A DNA stretch of 26,061 nt from positions 1 through 26,061 of the forward strand of contig JAKTTT010000114.1 in assembly GCA_030581615.1 (NCBI GenBank). Reading direction: 5' to 3'. The notes beneath the pieces are model-generated. The model saw only the letters and a program-made list of their open reading frames with translations, searched no databases and was not told the DNA's origin. The position numbers and the translations under genes were made by a program. Positions within the stretch are counted from its first letter, which is position 1, and each line of letters begins with the position of its first letter. The DNA comes from Alloascoidea africana (lineage: Eukaryota > Ascomycota > Alloascoideomycetes > Alloascoideales > Alloascoideaceae). Positions 18,247 to 26,061 of this stretch are shown piece by piece.

Positions 18247-19821
18247 ATGCCATCTACAAGCTTTTCCGAGAACCTCCTAAACCAAGGTGTACAAACTTGG
18301 CTTCTTGAGCAGCTTTTTCCTCATTTGGCTAGTCTGCCATATCTTTATGTTCTGTTTCGCTTCATCCAGCACATTGTTGAGACTTGGGGATCTACCCTCA
18401 AAGATACGTTCACATCAACAATTGAGATTCATGGCAATGATGAAGTATACAATTACATCATGTTCTGGGTTAACAAACAATCCTTCTCGCAAAAGAGCTA
18501 CAAGTTAGAAGCATCTTCAAGTCTTCGAAATGAGGCTTATTACTATTCCGACTCGGACTCGGATTCAGAGGACGAAATTGAAACTGAAAATGCTAATCAT
18601 GATGACCAAATGATATCCAACATTAACGATATACGCTCCAAGCTTTACCTCAAAAACATACGTCCCATATATTGGACTCCTAATATGGGCACCCATTACT
18701 TTCGCTACAAAAACCGACTGATGGTCTTCAAAAGATCTTGTGATAGAAGCAATGACCCTTACCGCCGTCGTCAATCGGAAAGGCTCACCATTTCTTGTTT
18801 CGGCAGAGATGCAGCGCCCTTGAAGGAACTCGTAATGGAAGCACGCAATAATAGCCAGAGTAGGAAGAGTGGGAAGATCAGCATATATCGAGGCAGTCCT
18901 GGGCCAAAGCATGAAACGACGTGGCAGAAAGGCATGACGAAATCGCCTCGGCCAATGTCTACGCTCTCGCTTGACGAGTCCGTCAAGGAGAGCTTTGTCA
19001 AAGACCTCTACTGGTACTTGAACGCAAAGACCAAGAACTGGTACACCGATAGAGGCATTCCTTACCGACGTGGCTATCTCTTCTCTGGTCCTCCAGGCAC
19101 GGGCAAAACCAGCTTGGCCCTCGCAGCCGCGGGATTGATGGGCCTGGATATTTACATGCTCAATCTCGATTCGCCTTTGCTCTCCGAAGACTCTCTTCTC
19201 GCTCTTTTTGATGACCTGCCCCGTACCTGTATCGTGCTGCTAGAAGACATAGATGCAACAGCAGTCGCAAACTCTCGAGCAAAAGTGAACGACCAGCCTC
19301 GCCCAAAAGACGAAAGTGTCAAGTCTATCTCGCTGTCCGCGCTTCTCAACGTGATTGATGGAGCATGTTCTCAAGAAGGCCGAGCGCTGATCATGACCTC
19401 CAACCATATCGAGAATATTGATGCTGCGCTGCTTCGTCCTGGAAGAGTTGACTTTTCTATCAAGTTTGGACTTGCCACTAGCAAAGCCGCCTCTTCCTTG
19501 TTCACGCAAGTGTACACCAGCATTACCAAACCTTGTCAGCAGAACAACAGAGAATTTAAAGAAAAGGAATCTGAAACTCAATCCCAATCGCTACACTTTC
19601 TGGCGCTTGAGTTTGAAAAGAAAATCCCCGACCAACTGTTCAGCCCTGCCGAAATTCAGGGCTATCTCCTCACTCATCACAATAATCCTTTAGGGGCTGT
19701 CGAAGCAGCGGACAGCTGGGTGAAGAAGAAGCTTAATAAAAACCAGACAGTTTTCCCTAATTCTAATGGTGTGCGCAAAATGAACGGTAAAACTCAGATT
19801 GCTGAAATTTGTCAACGGTGA
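18247..19821 (+). CDS. BCS1-like AAA ATPase, fungal type
   Basis: BCS1 relatives are membrane-anchored AAA proteins; the founding member inserts the Rieske protein into mitochondrial complex III. This intact intronless ORF encodes 524 residues. A hydrophobic segment at about 26-42 (LASLPYLYVLFRFIQHI) is followed by a BCS1_N-like domain interrupted by an acidic SDSDSDSEDE tract (101-110). The AAA core has Walker A GPPGTGKT at 281-288, Walker B IVLLEDID at 329-336, sensor-1 Asn386 in MTSNH and the arginine-finger motif LLRPGR at 395-400. It is longer than yeast Bcs1 (456) and resembles the expanded BCS1-like families of filamentous fungi, so it is probably not the housekeeping BCS1. The AAA half uses many C-ending codons, unlike the AT-rich surroundings. 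It stands alone in a gene-poor region. Cellular role and localisation are unknown. Confidence 0.9.
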   Translation: MPSTSFSENLLNQGVQTWLLEQLFPHLASLPYLYVLFRFIQHIVETWGSTLKDTFTSTIEIHGNDEVYNYIMFWVNKQSFSQKSYKLEASSSLRNEAYYYSDSDSDSEDEIETENANHDDQMISNINDIRSKLYLKNIRPIYWTPNMGTHYFRYKNRLMVFKRSCDRSNDPYRRRQSERLTISCFGRDAAPLKELVMEARNNSQSRKSGKISIYRGSPGPKHETTWQKGMTKSPRPMSTLSLDESVKESFVKDLYWYLNAKTKNWYTDRGIPYRRGYLFSGPPGTGKTSLALAAAGLMGLDIYMLNLDSPLLSEDSLLALFDDLPRTCIVLLEDIDATAVANSRAKVNDQPRPKDESVKSISLSALLNVIDGACSQEGRALIMTSNHIENIDAALLRPGRVDFSIKFGLATSKAASSLFTQVYTSITKPCQQNNREFKEKESETQSQSLHFLALEFEKKIPDQLFSPAEIQGYLLTHHNNPLGAVEAADSWVKKKLNKNQTVFPNSNGVRKMNGKTQIAEICQR

Positions 19822-21295
19822 GCAGTGAAACAGAATGCTGAATGGTTAAAACAGGTTCTTTTGGAAAGTCGAGCTGCCTGATGTCTGCGATAGAGGAAAT
19901 TGACCTTTAGCATTCCGGAATGACGATCGTAGTGTGAGAGTATTTGAAAGGAGAGGAACTGAATATCTTTCAGGGTTGTAAACTGTTGATAGATATGCAC
20001 AGGCAGATCTTTTGTAGAGAAAAGCAAGTAACTACCATCCTCCTTAACAACTAGAATATAGAGTACTTAAATTCATTTCTTTATATCAACTAAAGTGAGG
20101 TGCCAAGTTGCTCCTGTGATTCTTTTGTGAAAATCACAATTTGAAGGATAATGCAGAAGACGGAAAATAACCACCCCTTCTGGATGAAAATAATGTGACA
20201 TTCCTTCCACTTGGATTCATATGAGAATTGACAAACGAGGCCTTTCCAAATCATCGAGGATAGCCGGATGCGAAGTGATTGTTCTTTTAGTGTTCTGTTG
20301 TCATTGAGTTGTAAGAAAAATCGAACTTTCTAAGTTGTCAATTTATCCCATTGGGACTCGGAAGGTATGATGCGAAGCTTACTGAACCAAGAGTCATTGA
20401 CAGTCAAACCTATGATAGGCACTTCCCCAAGGCCTCAAATTCGAATAGATAAGTATCAACAGAGTCAAGTCTGAACGCACAGACGAATATATACGCTCAA
20501 GATGTATCACCTCAATGCTCTTCAATGTAACCGCTTTTGTTTGTTCTTCAAAGCCCTAAGAACCACGACAACTTTAGTAAATTGTCTGCCTCTTTTCTTT
20601 GGAGTTGAACACTCTCTGATCCAACTTTTTATCCTTAAGCAAACTTTTGCCAACGAGAGGCTCAGTAGTTGGTTGGTCAGGCGTTACCGCCATTCCATAT
20701 CCCAAAATAACCCTACAGAACGAACTGTTGATACGAAACCCGAAAAAACTGTATAAACATTTAAAGTAAGCGGAATTGGATCTTATGGTGATCACGGTTC
20801 AGCAATTTAAATGCTATCCTTTCTGTAAACTTGACGCGCCAATCATTCATTCAGTCCTCATTGTGTAGGCTTTATGGTTGGATAGGGGGGTAGTGTCCCA
20901 TTCGCTTTTCAAGTCATATAGTTCCTCTCATTTCTGACCTCTTTTGTGGGATCCAGCCTGGTGGTTCTCGAACACTCCACTGCTCTCTGGTTTCTAATTC
21001 ATGTGGCTCATGTATAAATCTTGGATTTCTGGTGCTAGAGTGGTCGATATGATCCTCAGAGACTTGCAGACTTCTTCGTGCGTTCTTCTAGCCAACTTAT
21101 TTGCTCTTTTCTGTATTAATACTGTTCTTTGCTTTATGACCAAGCAACTTTTTGCGAAAATCGGAAGTCGCTACACATGCTCTTTAAGGTTTTTTCACGT
21201 CTCGAACAAAGCAATGGTGTAGCTGCTAATTACTGTCATCGTACAAAGATTCAAGAAAGACTCGTTTCCCTTTAATTAAAGAGACCAAGCTCTGT
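19822..21295. other. Intergenic, no gene recognised
   Basis: This 1.5 kb lies between the 3' ends of the BCS1-like gene and the four-motif gene. Open frames of 70-85 codons occur near 20502-20795 on both strands, including a minus frame reading GYGMAVTPDQPTTEPLVGKS, but none resembles a known protein. No RNA gene or repeat was seen. Confidence 0.4.
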
Positions 21296-22377
21296 TTAGA
21301 CCATCTTTTTATCTCGCCAATAAAAACCAGACTCCCTTTTGACTTCAACAATATCACAGTCATCGTCGCTATTAGACGCTCTGTTGACTTCAACGATATC
21401 ACATTCATCATCACTTTCAGATTCTCTTTTGACTTCTACAATATCACATTCATTGTCACTATTAGGCTCTCTGTTTACTTCAACAATATCACACTCATCA
21501 CCACTATTTACGGTTATTCCCTCGGGAGTCCATTTGCCTAATAGGGCCAAACCCGGACAGTTAAAGTAGCCAAAGTCAGTCCGGCAATCGTCATATGTTT
21601 CCCCCAGGTGAAAATCGCATTCCCTTCCGTTAGCAACTGTAAAATGGAGTGTGTAGAGTTTTTCTTCAAGCTCCATTTCCTTGCCCTGTTTCCTGAGTTC
21701 TTCTTCACGTCTTAGGTTCTCTGTTCTGCGTATCACCAGGACAGGCAACTTGAAATCTACAGGGGTATCAAAACGAATTAGTCTTATGCCCAGTTCTGTT
21801 CCTTTGTAGGTCAGTGCATAGATTGACCCATTATGATTTGGATAGAGCCTTCTGCATGACTCTAACCAGTCTTCTCGTGGAAGGGCAGGGACTTTTACCA
21901 GGACATGGAAAGTGCTTTGAGATCTGTTGTAAGGAAAGAAGCGTAAGACCAAATCTTGGCCTCTGACCTTCCTTACCTGATTTGCCATGAATGCTGCATC
22001 TTCCTTCTGTTTCATTCGAATTAGGGCGCCTTCTTTATGATAACGGCTAAAGTTCCTAATCTTGCCCTCTAGTTCAGGGCAGGCTTCGAGTAAGATTTTC
22101 AAAAACTTTTCCTAAAACAAAACGTTTTCGCCTGTTCGATGAAAGGTTTGGGATATTTTATGTATACAAGTGTTCCATCATCGATAAGTGGCGGTGTCGT
22201 TGCTTTTCGGCGGGAGGCCATTGCCACGGATTTGCGAATTGTCTCCTTTGCGATCAATGCCTTTTTTTCTATTCTCGCTTTATTTGTCTTGGCGCCCACT
22301 TTGCGGACTGTCTTAGTTAACTTCATTTTCTCTAGCTTATGTCTCTTTGACGACTCTTGTGTTGTTTGGGAAGCCAT
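21296..22377 (-). CDS. Unknown protein with four tandem SUMO-interaction-like motifs, two exons
   Basis: No family is recognised. Exon 1 (22377..22168, 70 codons from a true ATG) encodes a strongly basic N-terminus (KRHKLEKMKLTKTVRKVG), plausibly a nuclear or nucleic-acid-binding segment. A 56-nt intron (22167..22112) with GTATAC donor and TTTTAG acceptor joins exon 2 (22111..21296) in phase, giving 341 residues. The middle, about 71-270, looks like a folded domain rich in aromatic residues, with a charged helix around RREEELRKQGKEMELEEK. The C-terminus is four 15-residue repeats built on ECDIVEV; the IVEV cores start at 279, 294, 309 and 324, each after acidic residues and followed by a basic/Ser linker. 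Hydrophobic-hydrophobic-acidic-hydrophobic cores beside acid are typical of SUMO-interaction motifs. No RING finger is present, so it is not an obvious SUMO-targeted ubiquitin ligase. The SUMO-reader role is inferred. Confidence 0.75.
21341..21512. repeat. 45-bp tandem repeat, about four copies, inside the four-motif gene
   Basis: Units begin at 21341, 21386, 21431 and 21476, each close to GACTTCAACAATATCACA on the plus strand. The 45-bp period keeps the frame and encodes the 15-residue motif. Units differ at scattered bases, mostly outside the core, so the array is not a very recent slippage product. Confidence 0.9.
22112..22167 (-). other. Intron of the four-motif gene
   Basis: This 56-nt intron runs from GTATAC to TTTTAG, phase 0. 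It joins two frames that otherwise have no connection: exon 1 would end 22 codons later unspliced, and exon 2 has no ATG at its start. No clean CTAAC branch site is seen. Confidence 0.7.
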
Positions 22378-23645
22378 CAGTCTGGATATTCGTGTAGAAG
22401 AAAAATCTGATGTTGGTGTGGAGGACGTTGGCAGTATAGGTTAGAATTATTGAACAGTGCAGCTAATGCTAGCATGGCATGTTTGAGCAAATCAGTTAGA
22501 TCTTTCTCCTCCAAGATACATGGTGAAGTATTATTGTTGAATAAACATAATTTGCTATTGATTTTTGTTCCCAATCATTTTTTGTGATTTTCTGAGTAAT
22601 TGGCACTCTGTTTTCCCGTTGCTCGTTAATCAATCATTTTAGTATTTGTAAATGATTCCATTTTTTAATAAGAATAACTTTGGAAATAGACAAGTACTAG
22701 TGTTACTTTGGGTGGAATTTTTAACTCTAAGAGTTGTTGGTCGTGTTTATCTAGCAGACGACAATTGATTCAAATAATTGATAAATGATAGGTGCTCTTA
22801 GACTAGCACAAGTGGGATAGTAAAATTTTTGTGGAAACAGAGCAAATGAAAGAAAAAAGACAATGAATTATAAAACAAGAATCTACCATAAAACACCTGT
22901 ATAATTCTAAATTACATTTTAGAGGTTTCCTTTTGGAAGTGCAAACGAGTGGCTGAAAATGAAAAGGATATACTCAATAAAGAGTTAGTTCAGTTGGAAA
23001 GTCGAATGTTTACTGTGAATAAAAACTACAATAATGAAACTAGAATGAAGGCTTAACTTCTGGCCTTTATGTAATATCTCTAGTATCTTCAAGGCAAAGC
23101 ATGTACATGGCATGTCAAGAATCATTTATGCTTTTCCAATAGTAGCATTCACAATAAGAACTATCTCCTCATGATAAACAAAAGAATATTTAAAGCAATT
23201 ACAGGCTACATAAGGAAAGTTCTTTGGTATAAGAGAACTTTGTTGAAACTTTGAAGCGACTGCACGAAAGCAAAAGCGCTTGAAGAGCATGTCGAGACAA
23301 ACAGAGTAGGATATCATGCCATACAGATAAAGCAAATAGAGAAGACTTGCGCTGGCTATTTGGGTTGATTAAAACGTACAGGGGAGATGAGCTTGGTGTA
23401 ATGAGCGACTAATTCGAGTCTCATGACATAGTACTGTTGGTGATTTTTCACCTTTCAAATTCATTCCACTATATATGTTCATTCTGGTCATTTTCAATTT
23501 AACCACCTACATTTTCTTCTTGAAACCACACATATTTTACTGATCAAGCAGAATATTGAATTATCAGAGACTAAAAGGATCATTGCCTAATTTAGCAATT
23601 ATCAATCGTCAACAGGCATAATTGATGCTCAGCCTCAGAGCTTCA
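22378..23645. other. AT-rich intergenic region, no gene seen
   Basis: This is very AT-rich with frequent stops in all frames. A TGTTGGTGATT...AATCGTCAACA block at 23435-23614 has LTR-like ends but unmatched flanks. A tRNA A-box-like string near 22985 lacks the rest of a tRNA. No gene is called. Confidence 0.4.
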
Positions 23646-24073
23646 CGCTCATTGCTGGTCTTGCCAGTGAGCGAAATCTGCTTTTTGTAAAAACAAAAGG
23701 TGAACAACAGAAACAAGTATAGCAACGAACAAAACATGCAAGAACTTTATCCGTTCCCACGCGCCGCCTTTGATGCCATTGGCATTGTAGAACTTGTACC
23801 GGTGCAGGCAGAATCCGTTCCCATTCCCGTGTCTACTGGAACGGAAGATTAAGCTGGCCCAAATACCATGTTTCACGATTCCCCAGCCCGACTTGCTCAA
23901 ACTTGTACTAAAAAACGTAATCCAAATCCTGCCCAGTTGTTTTCTTTGGTATAATCTGCAAACTTATGTTTGAAAAGCCAGGTGCTGGCATCGCAAAACG
24001 AAGCCATATCGCAAAGGTAGTCATGCCGATGCTGTCTTCGGCTCCAACTCGTTCATGTCAATCTTTGATTCTC
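23646..24073 (-). other. Coding-like patch, minus strand, unassigned
   Basis: Overlapping minus frames stay open: one reads DYLCDMASFCDASTWLFKHK then FADYTKENNWAGFGLRFL (about 24010-23906). Another, ending at 23649, contains FYNANGIKGGAWERIKFL and a hydrophobic stretch. Composition is less AT-rich than the surroundings. It could be a multi-exon gene or its remains. No family is recognised. Confidence 0.2.
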
Positions 24074-24087
24074 ATGTTCCTTCATAA

Positions 24088-24429
24088 ATGGTAGACACTC
24101 GTCCAAACCTCCCGTCTGAAGACGTGCTGGCCAGCGTATGTCCTCTATACGCCGAGAGTGAAGTCGAAATCGGCGGTTTGGCTCCAAAGAGCCATTCCAG
24201 TGTTTTCCGCTTAAATGAGCCGTGGAATAGTGGGCGTGGATGCTGGCACAGAAGGGTAAGTACAGCGGTTTGCACAGTATCGGTCAGCTCATCTGAGCAA
24301 TCTTCATGTATATCTTGTCTAGGAGGCTCTGGAGGAGTTACATGGGCTGGCTTAGAGACAGGAGAAGAGCTCGAACCTTGTTCAGCTGGAGGTCTATACG
24401 AAGACTTTGGTTCCAGCTCTTGGATTTAG
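24088..24429 (+). CDS. Unassigned small ORF, possibly spliced
   Basis: An ATG at 24088 opens a 113-codon frame with no recognisable domain (MVDTRPNLPSEDVLASVCPL...). Inside it, 24256-24322 has intron-like ends, GTAAGTA and CTTGTCTAG; splicing there would give a 66-residue protein ending GCWHRR-EALEELHGLA. The opposite strand is also open over most of this stretch (reading PVSKPAHVTPPEPPRQ and KRKTLEWLFGAKPP), so strand assignment is uncertain. The less AT-rich composition alone could explain the open frames. Confidence 0.25.
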   Translation: MVDTRPNLPSEDVLASVCPLYAESEVEIGGLAPKSHSSVFRLNEPWNSGRGCWHRRVSTAVCTVSVSSSEQSSCISCLGGSGGVTWAGLETGEELEPCSAGGLYEDFGSSSWI

Positions 24430-25586
24430 TTCTTTGTTTGTAGCGGCGGTTATGGTCAGTTGCGTTTTATCCAGTAGCCAGCCCCGTGCCAATCAGCCTC
24501 TAAATTCGGCATACAATGCGAATCTATTTTTGTCTGTTCCACGGTGTTGGATATAATAAAATATTGAACAATATTTGGATTGAACGGTCTGGCCTAGCTG
24601 GAAGTGCCAAACTTGTTGATAGCTATTGGCAATCAGAATGAGAAAACCATCATTCTTCGTTCAGAAGTATACACGGAGAGTAATTCCGGGCACAGAGCTC
24701 ACACAAAGTGGTTGATTCAAATTCGCATCTATTTGGAACTTGCGCTCGCCATGGCTAGTTGGAGAGAGAAGAGATATTGTGGTATATTGAATTCTTTCTT
24801 CTATTGACGATGTGTGGAGCTCGACACTTGAGACTGGTTCGTCGAGGCAGGATCGCGGTCTAATACATCAGCTTCAAAAGACAAACTCTCAGCCCGATAT
24901 GAAGATACGGAACTCGGCATGGCATTATATTTCCGTCTATGGGAGAGAATCAATTACCAGAGCACTTTAATTTAGTTGGCCTGAGTTGCCTACCTCTTCT
25001 CGAAATCAGATGGTCATTCTCCAATCTCTAAACGAGCTCAGGGAAGAAGGTTTTGGTGCACTACTCCCTGGTTTTTGAGCATCCCATTTCCACAAGTTGT
25101 AAACATTATGATTCAAAATACCTCCAATTGAAGCATGCTCACAAGTGAGGAAGGTTCATAAGATTGATGCCCATTTGATGAGTAATAGTAACGACATATA
25201 AATCTAATGACCCGTATGCTTGTCTTCTACATAAACCACAGAACTTCTTACGCTTTTGCGATCCTGTTTAAATTTATAGTGAAGCTTCTTTGGGCACAAT
25301 CCTTGTATCGAGTACAATCGTATCATAGTTTGTTTATCTCACGGTTTATGTTTTGGAACATTTGCCAATGGAATAAAAATGCTTTTTAGGCTGGTGGCAT
25401 TTCCTTCTTGCCAGATTTGCTGAATGCTCTTGTAAACTTCATGGGCTAGGAATTAGGTACGCTGAGTTGGTATTTTCTTCCTCTGTATGTTTGTTGTGAC
25501 AGGATACCTTTTGGATTAAAAGCTTATCCTTTGGTGTAAGTTAATGATCCAGAAGGTTCAACCTTGATTTACTTCTTAAAGCCATA
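24430..25586. other. Intergenic, no gene recognised
   Basis: Only short open frames (60-67 codons) without resemblance to known proteins. No RNA gene or repeat was recognised. Confidence 0.4.
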
Positions 25587-25862
25587 TTAACCAGATTGGA
25601 ATACACTCCTCGTTGTGTTAAAATCTTGGAAACTTCTCTTTCTATCTTTAAACTCTGTGAGCACTCCAATTCTCTGTGGGTGATGGCTATAGAACAGGGT
25701 CTGGAAAATAACTGACACTATGATGACAGCCCACTGAAAATCAACACCAATGTGACCATCCCACTCCAGCGATGATAAGCATTCCATAAACAAAACCTTT
25801 GGTTGGAATGGCTGTCTATTAAAAACAGGACAGTTCATTGTAAATGCTTCGATTATTGTCAT
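25587..25862 (-). CDS. Unassigned 91-codon ORF with one hydrophobic segment
   Basis: It starts at a true ATG (25862) and ends at 25587. It contains one hydrophobic stretch (WAVIIVSVIFQTLFY, about residues 44-58) and a polar end (FKDRKRSFQDFN). It resembles nothing I recognise and may be chance or a fragment of a membrane-protein gene. Confidence 0.2.
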   Translation of the reverse strand: MTIIEAFTMNCPVFNRQPFQPKVLFMECLSSLEWDGHIGVDFQWAVIIVSVIFQTLFYSHHPQRIGVLTEFKDRKRSFQDFNTTRSVFQSG

Positions 25863-26061
25863 TCATTCACACGTTTCTAGGTTGGCCGTCTTAGGTTTCG
25901 TACTTCCCTCTAGAAGTTACACTCTCAGAGTGCTAAAAGCATTGATTCTACAAACAGTACTTGAGATTTAAGACCTACCTTCTTTTGATAATTTCACCAA
26001 AGAATAATCTTCTGGCATCATCCTTTTGTTGCATTGACTCTAGGTGAATCTATTGGCATTA

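Noticed and set aside
20350-20360. GGACTCGGAA, as in the LTR starts
   Set aside because: Only ten bases match, without the TGTTA beginning or any matching end or flank; chance is likely.
22985-22998. String like a tRNA A box (TTAGTTCAGTTGG)
   Set aside because: No GGTTCGANTCC-like B box or acceptor-stem pairing follows at the expected distance.
23435-23614. TGTTGGTGATT...AATCGTCAACA block resembling a third solo LTR
   Set aside because: The ends are imperfect inverted repeats and have TG...CA form, but the flanks AGTAC and GGCAT do not match, and no second copy is seen in the window.
1-26061. CRISPR arrays, bacterial operons, rRNA genes or telomeric repeats
   Set aside because: The genes are fungal with spliceosomal introns; the only tandem array is the coding 45-bp repeat.

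Overview
KIND OF ORGANISM. This is nuclear DNA of an ascomycete yeast. Recognisable genes are a fungal plasma-membrane H+-ATPase (PMA1), an RQC2/TAE2 homologue, two Hst2-type sirtuins, the SUMO protease ULP1, a VTC2/VTC3-type polyphosphate-polymerase subunit and a BCS1-like AAA protein. At least four genes carry one short intron (51 to 63 nt) with yeast-type signals (GTATGT or GTAAGA donors, CTAAC or TACTAAC branch sites). CTG falls at leucine positions, for example in the BCS1-like Walker B strand, so the CUG-Ser code is unlikely. Introns in about half the genes plus a filamentous-fungus-style BCS1-like gene suggest an early-diverging Saccharomycotina lineage; that placement is inference. LAYOUT. 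1-12,900 is compact: the 5' third of PMA1 (minus); a decayed PMA1 5' fragment facing it head to head (plus); RQC2 (minus, two-codon first exon); a catalytically altered sirtuin and a canonical HST2 in tandem (plus); ULP1 (minus, one intron), converging on HST2 with 38 bp between stop codons; and a VTC2/3-like gene (minus, one intron). 12,900-26,061 is sparse. It holds an intact intronless BCS1-like AAA gene (plus), a two-exon gene of unknown family ending in four tandem SUMO-interaction-like motifs (minus), two candidate solo LTRs with matching 5-bp flanks, and several coding-like patches that could not be assigned. HOW THE GENES RELATE. No single operon-like system is evident, which is normal for yeast. 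Two links stand out: the sirtuin pair is a tandem duplication in which one copy lost its catalytic histidine, and the SUMO protease shares the window with a putative poly-SIM protein about 10 kb away. Two introns (ULP1, VTC) sit at domain boundaries, so their retention would give separate truncated proteins: a hydrophobic-tailed Ulp1 N-terminus and an SPX-only protein. The most unusual items are the pseudo-sirtuin, the four-SIM protein, the possible ULP1 splice switch and the head-to-head PMA1 remnant. All calls come from reading the sequence by eye; no searches were run.
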